Source: Antitrichia curtipendula (taxonomy: Eukaryota; Streptophyta; Bryopsida; Hypnales; Leucodontaceae). Taken from it: a stretch of 64,000 nucleotides of DNA. Position numbers and translations under genes: made by a program. The notes under the pieces were generated by a model. That model did not search any database. It was not told the DNA's origin and saw nothing but the letters and a program-made list of their open reading frames with translations. The stretch spans positions 3,844,001 to 3,908,000 of the forward strand of contig OX579637.1 in assembly GCA_951230915.1 (NCBI GenBank), read 5' to 3'. This document shows positions 41,501 through 51,950 of the stretch, piece by piece. How positions within the stretch are numbered: the first letter of the stretch is position 1; each line of letters begins with the position of its first letter.

Positions 41501-44500
41501 TCCGCTCGACATGGCCCTCCGTTTAAGTCCATTTGAACTACTAGATAGGCGGATGTTTTTGTGCTCCTTGAAATCAAGGATGCTTGGCCTGTCCCTATGT
41601 CTCTTCGTTCAAGTCTACTTGGACTACTAGATAGGCGGATGTTTTTGTGGTCCTTGATATCAAGGAGGCCTGGCCTGTCCACATGTCCCTGTGTTTAAGT
41701 CCACTTGAACTACTAGATAGGCTGTGGTCCTTGATATCAAGGAGGCCTGTCCTGTCCGCATGTCCGTGCGTTTAAGTCCACTTGAACTACTAGATAGACG
41801 GAGGGTTTTGTGCTCCTTGAAATCAAGGAGGCTTGGCCTGTCCCCATGTCCCTGCTTTTAAGTCCACTTGAACTACTAGATAGACGGATGTTTTTGTGGT
41901 CCTTGATATTAAGGAGGCCCGGCCTGTTCACATGTCCCTGCGTTTAAGTCTACTTGAACTACTAGATAGGCGGATGATTTTGTGGTCCTTGACATCAAGG
42001 AGGCCTGGCCTGTCCACATGTCCCTGCGTTTAAGTCCACTTGAACTACTAGATAGGCGGATGTTTTTGTGGTCTTTGATATCAAGGGGGCCCTTCCTGTC
42101 CGCATAACCCTGCGTTTAAGTCCACTTGAACTACTAGATAGGCGGATGTTCTTGTGCTCCTTGATATCAAGAAGGCCTGTCCTGTCCCCATGTCCCTGCG
42201 TTTAAGTCCACTTGAACTACTAGATAAGCGGATGTTTTTGTGGTCCTTGATATCAAGGAGGCCTGGCCTGTCCACATGTCCCTGTGTTTAAGTCCACTTG
42301 AACTACTAGATAGGCGGATGTTTTTGTGGTCCTTGAAATCAAGGAGGCCTGTCCTGTCCGCTTGTCCCTGCGTTTAAGTCCACTTAAACTACTAGATAGG
42401 CGGATGTTTTTGTGGTCCTTGATATCAAGGAGGCTTGTACTGGCCCCATGTCCCTGCGTTTAAGTCCACTTGGACTAGTAGATAGACGGATGTTTTTGTG
42501 CTCCTTGAAATCAAGGAGGCTTGTCCTGTCCCCTTGTCCCTGCGTTTAAGTCCACTTGAACTACTAGATAGACGGAGGTTTTTGTGCTCCTTGAAATCAA
42601 GGAGGCTTGGCCTGTCCCTATGTCTCCTCAATCAGGTCCACTTGAACTACTAGATAAGCGGATGTTTTTGTGGTCCTTGATATCAAGGAGGCCTGGCCTG
42701 TCCACATGTCCCTGTGTTTAAGTCCACTTGAACTACTAGATAGGCGGATGTTTTTGTGGTCCTTGAAATCAAGGAGGCCTGTCCTGTCCGCTTGTCCCTG
42801 CGTTTAAGTCCACTTAAACTACTAGATAGGCGGATGTTGTTGTGGTCCTTGATATCAAGGAGGCTTGTACTGGCCCCATGTCCCTGCGTTTAAGTCCACT
42901 TGGACTACTAGATAGACGGATGTTTTTGTGCTCCTTGAAATCAAGGAGGCTTGTCCTGTCCCCTTGTCCCTGCGTTTAAGTCCACTTGGACTACTAGATA
43001 GACGGAGGTTTTTGTGCTCCTTGAAATCAAGGAGGCTTGGCCTGTCCCTATGTCTCCTCAATCAGGTCCACTTGAACTACTAGATAGGCTGATGTTTTTG
43101 TGGTCCTTGAAATCAAGGAGGCTTGGCTTGTCCCCATGTCCCTGCGTTTAAGTCCACTAGAACTACTAGATAGGCGGATGTTCTTGTGCTCCTTGATATC
43201 AAGGAGGCCTGTCCTGTCCCCATGTCCCTGCTTTTAAGTCCACTTGAACTACTAGATATGCGGATGTTTTTGTGGTCCTTGATATCAATAAGGCTTGTCC
43301 TGGCCCCATGTCCCTGCGTTTAAGTCCACTTGAACTACTAGATAGACGGATGTTTTTGTGCTCCTTGATATCAAGGAGGCCTGGCCTGTCCCCATGTCCC
43401 TGCGTTTAAGTCCACTTGAACTACTAGATAGGCGGATGTTTTTGTGGTCTTTGATATCAAGGGGGCCCTTCCTGTCCGCATAACCCTGCGTTTAAGTCCA
43501 TTTGAACTACTAGATAGGCGGATGTTTTTGTGCTCCTTGAAATCAAGGACGCTTGGCCTGTCCCTATGTCTCTTCGTTCAAGTCTTCTTGGACTACTAGA
43601 TAGGCGGATGTTTTTGTGGTCCTTGATATCAAGGAGGCCTGGCCTGTCCACATGTCCCTGTGTTTAAGTCCACTTGAACTACTAGATAGGCGGTGGTCCT
43701 TGATATCAAGGAGGCCTGTCCTGTCCCCTTGTCCCTGCGTTTAAGTCCACTTGAACTACTAGATAGACGGAGGTTTTTGTGCTCCTTGAAATCAAGGAGG
43801 CTTGGCCTGTCCCTATGTCTCTTCGTTCAAGTCCACTTTGACTACTAGATAGGCTGATGTTTTTGTGGTCCTTGATATCAAGGAGGCCTGGCCTGTCCAC
43901 ATGTCCCTATGTTTAAGTCCACTTGAACTACTAGTTAGACGGAGGTTTTTGTGCTCCTTGAAATCAAGGAGGCTTGGCCTGTCCCTATGTCTCTTCGTTC
44001 AGGTCCACTTGGACTACTAGATAGGCTGATGTTTTTGTGGTCCTTGATATCAAGGAGGCCTGTCCTGTCCCCATGTCCCTGCGTTTAAGTCCACTTGAAC
44101 TACTAGATAGGCGGATGTTTTTGTGTTCCTTAAAATCAAGGAGGCTTGGCTTGTCCCTATGTCCCTGCGTTTAAGTCCACTTGGACTACTAGATAGGTGG
44201 ATGTTTCTATGGTCTTTGATATCAAGGAGGCCAGTCTTGTCCCCATGTCCCTGCGTTTAAGTCCACTTGAACTACTAGATAGACGGATGTTTTTGTGTTC
44301 CTTAAAATCAAGGAGGCTTGGCCTGTTCCCTTGTCCCTGCGTTTAAGTCCACTTGAACTACTAGATAGGCGGATGTTTTTGTGGTCCTTGATATCAAGGA
44401 GGCCTGGCCTGTCCGCATGTCCCTGCGTTTAAGTCCACTAGAACTACTAGATAGGCGGATGTTTTTCTGGTCCTTGATATCAAGGAGGCCTTGCCTATTC

Positions 44501-44702
44501 ACATGTCTTTGCGTTTAAGTCTACTTGAACTACTAGATAGGCGGATGTTTTTGTGGTCCTTGATATCAAGGAGGCCTATCCTGTCCACATGTCCTTGTGT
44601 TTAAGTCCACTTGAACTACTAGATAGACGGATTTTTTTGTGGTCCTTGATATCAAGAAGGCCTGGCTTGTCTCCATGGTCCTGCGTTTAAGTCCACCTGA
44701 AC

Positions 44703-44985
44703 GGCTTTTGGTTGGGTTGTCATATTGCCTAGCTAAATCAAATAGGATTATGAGCATGTTGACTTGTTATTTGATATGACTATATTTAGGACAGCTTAGG
44801 AACTTCAGCGCTTGTATAATTTACTTGGAATATTGATTGTGAAATTTCAGTAACCACCGTTGTTGACATGTGCGGAGACAAGAGACGCTTGGTGGCTGAA
44901 AGAAAAATTTGACTCCAACTCAATTATATGAGAGTTGCGATTCAAACCACATGAGTCATGTCGTTTCAAGATTCCATTGTGTTGA
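44703..44985 (+). promoter_or_regulatory. Satellite edge / presumed 5' region of the ParB-methyltransferase gene
   Basis: Unique AT-rich DNA between the last degenerate satellite monomer and the first ATG of the gene at 44,986. It contains a TATA-like TATATTTA near 44,780 and a possible 3' splice site (GAAATTTCAG, about 44,846-44,855), so a non-coding first exon is possible. An in-frame TGA lies directly before the ATG at 44,986, which limits the coding start to 44,986 or the next Met at 45,001. Any promoter would have to lie in these 280 bases or inside the satellite. Confidence 0.3.
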
Positions 44986-47900
44986 ATGATCTCACTTCCA
45001 ATGGTGAGGCCAGTGCTTCAGACTGATGTTGTGCGCCTTCAATCGGAGTTTGTGCATGAGTATAGAGAAGGTGATAGGGTGATGTATGTATCGATAACCA
45101 ATGACAAAGGACTCTCTCAAATGGTTACCGAGGAGATTTCCAATGGTTGGGATGCTATATGGATTGCAAAGAATGCTGCTTTTGAGGAGCAGTTGAAGAG
45201 CCACGAGGTCCGCTCATGCCTAGCCGGATTTATGTTTTTTGTTTGGGACGGTAATCACCGATTTATGGCATGGACGAATTACATCAGCAATATGCATGCT
45301 TCAGAAAAAAAGTGGTTTACCTGGGTTGACTCTATTGTCCTTGAGACCAAAGGCGTTACAGGAATCTTGATGAATGCCATGAATGATATAAACAGGTCAG
45401 TGTGCAAAACCCTTCTATAGTATATTTCCTGGGATTGTTGTGTTAGAATACCTTTTCCATACTATATTATGCCTCATTCTCTTTGTTATAGTCCATACTT
45501 ACTCGACACAAAATCTTTTTAGGTCTACAGAAAATGCGCATGTGAAAACCAATGTCGTACACCGGCTTCATCGAATCAACACTTATGGATCATTGAAGTT
45601 GGAAGACTTTAAAGACCTTCTTACAGAAGAAGAATATCGGACTTGTGAGACTAGGGGTAAACCTTATCTTTGGTATCCGCTTACCTCCGATGTCTTCATC
45701 AGGTTCCTATATCGGGTAAGAAATGCAAACACTATTTGAAATAAATGAAAGATTCAAATATATACAATTTGAATTTTTCTTTCTATCCTTTGTAGCAAGA
45801 AGTGTCAGCTGCTGCGGATGAGGCTGCCGGTTTATATGAAGAACAAAAAACTGAAGAGGAGAGGGATTCAAGAGCATTGCATGATGCTATGAAAATGGCA
45901 GCCAATGCAATAGTGAAATCTTTTCGTTCTGAGTTTGATAAGCTCAGTGCGGTGGGGAATCCAAAGCATGGAACAAGGTGGCTAGAAGAGGTGGGTCTCA
46001 TTAGTGTTATTCATTTTCAATTGAATTCAAGTCACATTTAGTTGCACTTGAAGATCATTTTGGTCGTGTTATAGGAATCTGACTATGAATTACTTCTTCT
46101 CTTGTTTTATAGATCAATCTCCACTGGAGCAAACACGAACGTCCAGACATGACTCTGGATAAGCTCCAACACCTAGCTGCAACCATCGTCTTGCCAGCTT
46201 ATAAGACTCGTTGGTTGTCTTGGTGGAATTCCAGCTATATGAACCGAGCGGCCCTTCGATTTCCGATTCCTGTGGCAACCGAGGAGAAACTTAAAAACTG
46301 GTTGCCTAAGGCAACTTTCTGGGCAGAGGTGAGTAGGTGACTTGTTCTCTACATTTTTTTGGACCAGACAATATATTGTAATTACCTTTCTATGAGTCAC
46401 ATGTTGTGAGCTTTCATTTTTTCACTTGTACATGAAATTCAAAAATTCCGTGGAAATCTTCCAGCTAGAAGAGGCTGCTACTACATACTTCAATGCAACA
46501 ATAGCTTCAGAGCGCATCATTGTGAATTGGGATGCTGATGACAGCCTTGACCGGATTGGTGACTACATTGAGCGTTACCGAATCATTCTTTGGGATCACG
46601 CCTTTTAAGAGTTATTTGGCAAGAATTTGAAGTACTCACGTACTTTGCCATTCCTTGGCCAAGACGGAATGGAGCACATTATGCTCCGATGCGTATACCG
46701 GTATTTTTATTAGCCAGCATTTCAATTGTGTTTTTCATTCTATGTGATTTTTGAGGATTCATTTCAAACTTATATTATGTGACTTTCTATGATTTGCTTC
46801 TGTTGCAGGTACTTCCTTCGTGAGTTAGCTCCAAAAGGAGGCATTGCCAAGAGGGCAATGCCCAAACTATTTGGAGCATGGGTAGACAAAACCTTGCCTA
46901 CATGTGTTTTCACTGCCTCACAGATTCGTCGTTTCTCTACCGAAGAGCTTCTTGCATGTCCATGGTACTTGGAATGCAAGAGATCTTATGCACCTGCAGA
47001 AGAAGAAACAGAAAAGGCAGCTAGTACGAAGACTCTTCTTGAAGAATTATCCGACGATGAAGTAGACCAAGATGTCGCAAAGCCGCAACGAAAAACGAAA
47101 TAAGACGAAAAAAACCCAGAGAGTACACCCAGCTACAAAGAAGCCTCGACATGAGAAAGCATCTGTAGCCACATCCGAACATGAAGGTGATGTTGCAATG
47201 GTGGAAGCGGAGGTTGTCGCAGTGGCCTCATCACAAGGCCCTCCTGTGCTCCAATCTTCATCTACAGTTGTATTTGCACCCTCACAATGGCAGACTGCAA
47301 GCGCCCTCCCCTCGGTATCCACAGACGTAAATGTCAGTCGGCTTGTTCTTCAATACTCCATCCACGAGGCCATCGAGTACGTGGTAAAGAACAACCAGCA
47401 GTCTCCTCAACAGATCCAAATACTTGACTTTGCAAAAAAGGTAACCACTTTATTGCTTGCCTGTTTTCTTGTTCTATTTTTTCCCTTGGTGTTCAAGATT
47501 CTTTTATTAACAAGTATGTTTTGGTGTCTAGCAGGCAGGTAAAGGTCGAGATCGTCCAATTGGTGGACAAAGCCAACCCGAAGCTTGCTTTGATCTCATC
47601 ATTAGCGATGTCCCTGATGGCTTGCCGGTACCAAATGTATCACAACCACCGTGTACTATTCCATCGTGGAACGTCTACACTCCCGACTTCGTAGAGTCCA
47701 TCTTCGAATTTGCGAGTGGTATGCTTCAGGATAATGGGGCGATAATGTTGTTTCTCCCAGACAATCCCAGGACGCGACGTGGAGTCGACAAATTTGCCAA
47801 AATACAAGGCTTCGAGTGCATCTACGACTGGTGGGGAGTTAATTAGTTACGCTTGACTTTGTACCGGAACATCCAGCACACCGTAAGCAACATTTAGCCA

Positions 47901-49343
47901 TTCTAAGACTCTTCATTTCATTGTAAATTTGTTAGTTATTTGGTTACCTTGACCTCATGTAATAATTATACGTTTCTGTATTTGTTGCTTTTACAGACAA
48001 AGCGTTTCTGGATTGTATTGTATGTTCGAGTTTCACACAAAGGCAAGGAGGTGGAATCAGCTTTTTCAATTGACGATAATCAAAAACAAAGTGGGCATGG
48101 CACAGACTTAACTGGTATATTATCTTTTACATGGATAGATCACTTCAATTATTACAGCTTACCATCATTGATGATTTAGTTACCTTCAGTTATAATTATT
48201 ACTCTAATGGGATACAGAATTGGTATTATGGACTGAAAATGTTGTGATGTAACCCTCCTCGATTTCAAGGAGGCTACAGAGTTATATTTTTTTGGAAATG
48301 TACCACTAATTTTGTTTTAGTAATCTTGCTCTTTACACATTAAAATTTTATGGACTGGATTTTTCTAAATAGATTGCTATTGGAAATGGATTTTTAGTGG
48401 TACTAGCTGTTCTTTGGTAATTTACTTTAGACAATTAAGCCTCCTTGAAATTATGTGGTTTTGTCAATGGTTGTACAATAGGAGGACTTGTGCACAATTT
48501 CACCACAGTCAATAGTCAACTGAAGAAAGATGGCATCCCGTGGAGAGGTGCTCGGGAAAAAGATCCCTTGTTTCTTCAAATTCTCATCGAGAGTTTTTCG
48601 AAGCCTGGTGACGTAGTGCTTGATTGCAATGCATCCACAGGTTCTTTTACTGCTTCAAGACTAAAGCCTAGAAAAATTCTTATCTTTATTTGTTGCATAT
48701 TTCTTTTTATTTGTTCCTAGACCTATTCAAATAAAAAACTCTCCCTAACTGTTTCTTTTAACTGCACTAGGGGCCAGTATTCATGCGTGCAAAAGGGCTG
48801 GCCGGCATATCGTGGCACTTGAGTCAGATTCCTCAATTTTCGAGCACATTCTTGCTCTCCTTCACATCCCCGAGGCTACAGCACATTCTGTTCGATCCAA
48901 GCGAAAGTATCGTGAATCATCAAGCGAGGAAGATGATGACAGCCCAACTAGGAGGGGTTCTAAGAGCCCTACGCCGATTGCACAAAATCGCTTCGGTCCG
49001 TAAGTTTAAACTTTCATACCATCATTGTGTTTGATTTTTTATTATCATTGTCTCTATTTCCAATAGTTGTTGATTTTATTTGTCATGTACCTTCTTATGT
49101 AGGTTGGTGAGCTTGTTGCATAGTCCACCGATGCCATGGTTTCTTCCTGTTTATGCTGAAGCAATAGCTGTGGCTACTACAAAAGATGTTTCACCAATGG
49201 CAGTACTACGGAGAACAAGGTTATGCAATGGGGCCTTCAAGTATATGGATGTGGAGGCTATGGAGGATAGTTGTGAAAGTGAGAGCAAGGAAGACTACAG
49301 CAGTGATGCAATTAGTATTGTAGATGGAGTAGATTCCAATTAA
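44986..49343 (+). pseudogene. ParB-like (DGNHR) + beta-class N4/N6 DNA methyltransferase-like gene, 11 exons, disrupted
   Basis: Exons by frame and GT-AG sites: 44986-45395, 45523-45715, 45796-45990, 46113-46328, 46465-46700, 46809-47440, 47532(or 47535)-47882, 47997-48114, 48482-48640, 48771-48999, 49103-49343; about 970-990 codons. Exon 1 carries FFVWDGNHRFMAW, the DGNHR signature of the ParB/sulfiredoxin superfamily. Exons 3-6 read as a helical middle section ending in acidic and Lys/Arg-rich stretches. Exon 7 carries DLIISDVPDGLP where methyltransferase motif IV (DPPY/SPPW) would lie. Exons 9-10 carry PWRGAREKDPLFLQ, KPGDVVLDCNASTG (motif I) and GRHIVALESD, the typical C-terminal end of N6_N4_Mtase domains. 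Motif IV before motif I means beta class. Breaks: TAA at 46606-46608, TAG at 47844-47846, and a frame change between about 47,060 and 47,101. Family assignment is by motif only; both catalytic motifs depart from consensus, so activity is doubtful even in an intact homologue. Confidence 0.62.
48249..48460. mobile_element. Degenerate inverted-repeat (MITE-like) insertion in intron 8
   Basis: Intron 8 (48,115-48,481) is about 367 bp while the other nine introns are 80-136 bp. Its ends contain CCTCCTCGATTTCAAGGAGG (about 48,255) and, inverted, GCCTCCTTGAAAT (about 48,440). The shared arm is ATTTCAAGGAGGCT, followed further in by TACCACTAA on both sides and GGAAAT / ATTTCC. This looks like an eroded hairpin element. 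The arm resembles the satellite palindrome in its TGAAATCAAGGAGGCT form. No clear target duplication is visible. Confidence 0.4.
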
Positions 49344-49399
49344 GGCTGAGTATATGTACCTTGTGGATACTTCAAATGAGACCCTATATAAAAAATTTA

Positions 49400-49405
49400 A
49401 ATAAA
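49400..49405 (+). promoter_or_regulatory. Polyadenylation signal AATAAA
   Basis: AATAAA lies 57 bases after the terminal TAA (49,341-49,343) of the ParB/methyltransferase-like gene. It sits in AT-rich DNA, which fits a plant near-upstream element. This supports the placement of the last exon. Confidence 0.45.
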
Positions 49406-51950
49406 GGGCTTGTACACTTGTGGATTACATCTGTAGTGTATTATCTTCGGAGTTGGTATTTCTAACTCCGCATTCCCTATAAGCATGGGTTTTGGACGGT
49501 TTCATTTGTTGGAAAATTAAAATCAAGTGATTTTACATAGCAGTTAGTCTCTTCCGTTTTGGATAGAATCACTTTATATCCTTATAAATGCCTTCAATGC
49601 TACAGAATTATATATATATGAATTCCATCTTGTTTTTTCATGAGCAATAGAACTAGAATTCAAAATCAAAAATGAACTCAAAATAAAGTAGTCCATTCCA
49701 CTTCAAAATGAAGTGGTTCATGATTGTTGGTACAAATATTCTTTATCCTCAATTTTTTACTAAGGGCCATTTAATGTTTTTGGATTTCTGAAACGCTTTT
49801 AAAGCCACGAAAATGGCTCTGCAGAATCAATCAATCGAATAAAGGCTCATTGGAATTCAATAAAGGCTTCTTGATTCCAAGGAGCCTTACGTTAGTGCCA
49901 AAGACTTTGGATTTTAATGAAGATCCTTCAAAGCCAAAAGGATGCTCCTTGGTTTTGAGAAGCCATTTTTTAGTGCCAACTTCATGAGGACACTGTCTTT
50001 TAAATTTTAATGCCAACTTCAAGGGACTCTCCCTTGAATTTTTAAGGGACCTCATTTTAAAGACTCTAATCAAACCATTCCATTTTAATTTCTTTTAATA
50101 TATTTCGAAATATTTATATAATATTTCCTATAAACATTTTCTACCTTTGATATTTAAATGAAATAATTACGTGTTTAAATAACATGGAGACTGTATTTTA
50201 AATTGGAGGGAAGGGGCATATGTTAGTAGAGATTGTATGACATTTCTTTAGAAGTGGAAGAAGGCTTCTCGGAATCAAGTGAAAGCTCCTTGGAACCTAG
50301 AGCAATCCTCCTCTATTTTGAAGATCCCTATTTTGGTGCCAAAGACATCTGATTTTAATGAAGGTCCTCAAAGGACCAAAAATGCTCCTCGATACCGAGG
50401 AGCCATTTTCTAGTGCCAACGTCAATACATTCTCTCTTCATTCTTTGTGAGGTGTCATTTGAGAGACTCTAACCAAATCATTCTATTTGAAGTTTTTAAA
50501 GATATATATGAAAATATTTATATATTTATATCTGTGAATATTTCATACTCCTGATATTTATAAGAAATAGTTTTATATGTTTAGATGACATGGGGAGTGT
50601 ACCCAAGGTTACAATTTCAAACATGTCTTTTTATGTACAAAGAACAAAAAAATTTACAAAATTAATATAAACTAAAAAGTGTGCATCTGACATTCATGAA
50701 GGACTTAGTGTTTTTTATTTTGAGAGTGTGTGAATAGTATTGTTCATATTATTTCATGAAATGTATTTTAAAGTTTGCTAAAGTAGAAGTAGGCAAATTG
50801 AGAGATTGCATTCTGAGATGAAAATATTTATTTTCCTCGATTAGAAAGCTAAGATGTAATAAAATCTTATCTTTGTTTTTTTTTAATATTATAGAGCAAA
50901 TCTCAAATCTATGCTTTAGAAGTGACATACAATTGCATTTTTGGTCCCAATGTCCCACCTAGGCACTCAGCAGTCATCCAAACTTATTCTCATCAGATGC
51001 AATGAACAATAGATGTATTTCATTCAAACAAAATCATGTCCATAACAATTCATCCACATCCATTCATATACATTCATCTCCATTCATTTCCTTTGTACTA
51101 ATTTTAATCCTCTTTACGCGAAACCTTTGGATGAGTTCTTTAAACTAGGGATCCATATACTTTATGATGTTGCTAATTCATTTAACATGAAAACCTTGAG
51201 GCCAATTTCTTTTTTATCTATCAACTTTCATTTACATTCATCCATAAACATTTTCATCCATCCAAAGCAATGGATGAAATAAGTGACCTAAATTTTGTTT
51301 CTTATTTTTTATTTAAATCTCATTTCTAAATGTGTAGTTCTTGATGATTATGAAATCTGAAAAATATAATAAAAAATTGTTTTACTGCTCAAATGTGACC
51401 GCTCATTGCTCACCGCTCGTTGCTCCCTGCTCACATTTTAGCAACCCTGCTTCCGGACTCACAACCACATTCCTTCTAGGCTTCCACTAGATCACCGTTC
51501 CGGCAAATTAAAGGCACCACGCACAACTCCTATTTCACACGTCTAAAACTCTTCCGTCAAAGTATATGTATCCGTCAATCAAAGAATTTGGACTCCCTCT
51601 TGTACACTCTTACTTACAAACCAACATGCAACTCAATCATAAATGCGATACGCAAAGAGATGATCAAATTGATCTCTGGTAAGCTTCGATTAAATGACAA
51701 AGAAAGAAATGACAGAATAACAAGCCGGCCTACCCTTAAAAACAACCAAAAAGTGGCCAAACGGCCAACCCAAAATCCAACCAGCGACCAACTACAAATC
51801 CGGCTAACGGTTCTAATAACCGTTCTGGATAAATTGAAAATCTGTTAACATCCTAAAGGTCCGGAACTAAACGCCCACAGTCCGGGTTATCCGTTTCGGA
51901 AATAGCTAACCAGACAAAATCCTAACTTACAAAGCTACAACCCGCACTAA
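49406..51950. other. AT-rich intergenic DNA without recognisable genes
   Basis: No ORF here reads like a protein; the short ones (for example near 49,831-50,073 and 50,749-50,958) are AT-driven. It holds an old tandem duplication (49,840-50,603, listed separately). It also has CATTCATC-type simple sequence around 51,050-51,090 and 51,230-51,275, and a GCTC-rich mini-repeat at 51,387-51,438 flanked by AAATGTGA / TCACATTT. The right end, about 51,600-51,950, presumably belongs to the 3' region of the minus-strand mobile-element pseudogene. Confidence 0.5.
49840..50603. repeat. Diverged direct duplication of about 360-400 bp (two copies)
   Basis: Copy 1 (about 49,840-50,200) and copy 2 (about 50,263-50,603) share ordered blocks: GTGCCAAAGACnTnnGATTTTAATGAAG at 49,895 and 50,336, then a CTCCTnG...AGCCATTTT block, AGTGCCAAC, GAGACTCTAA or AAGACTCTAA, CAAAnCATTC, ATATTTATA, GATATTTA, and AACATGG / GACATGG. 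Offset falls from 441 to about 407, so indels have accumulated. Each copy carries short near-palindromes (about 49,867 CTTCTTGATTCCAAGGAGCC; about 50,387 GCTCCTCGATACCGAGGAGC) that resemble the core of the 86-bp satellite. Confidence 0.65.

Larger units (their letters stand above)
1..44702. repeat. 86-bp tandem satellite/minisatellite array (about 520 monomers)
   Basis: The whole interval is head-to-tail copies of an 86-bp unit that can be phased from CACTTGAACTACTAGATAGG to the TTTAAGTC before the next unit. Spacing is 86 bp, with occasional 85-bp units (one T lost from the T-run) and 77-bp units (9 bases lost after GGCGG). The best conserved block is the palindrome CTCCTTGATATCAAGGAG with an EcoRV site at its centre; about half the monomers have TGAAATCA instead of TGATATCA. 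Other marker variants are a CTCTTCAATCAGGTCC type, a GTCCGCATAACCCTGCG type and a GGCCCGGCCTGTTCAC type. The array is cut by the left window edge and ends in degenerate monomers near 44,640-44,702. No gene, RNA or transposon interrupts it. Long minus-strand ORFs of 60-111 residues recur throughout but follow from the repeat itself. Confidence 0.97.

Noticed and set aside
1..44702. About 100 minus-strand ORFs of 60-111 residues (MDRPGLLDIKDHKN..., MKRHRDRPSLLDFKEHKN...) and a few plus-strand ones
   Set aside because: They are the satellite read across two to three monomers. An 86-bp period is not a multiple of three, so every ORF samples all three frames of the same monomer and ends at the same monomer stop. 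Nothing supports translation.
1..44702. CRISPR-like array of regular repeats
   Set aside because: There are no unique spacers: the whole 86-bp unit is repeated, and the adjoining gene is a spliced eukaryotic gene.
44986..49343. Calling the ParB/methyltransferase-like gene an active 4mC or 6mA DNA methyltransferase
   Set aside because: Motif IV reads DVPD instead of DPPY/SPPW, motif I is non-canonical, and this copy has two stops and a frame break.
49831..50073. Minus-strand 80-codon ORF in the AT-rich intergenic duplication
   Set aside because: It is not preserved in the second copy of the duplication and has no protein-like features.
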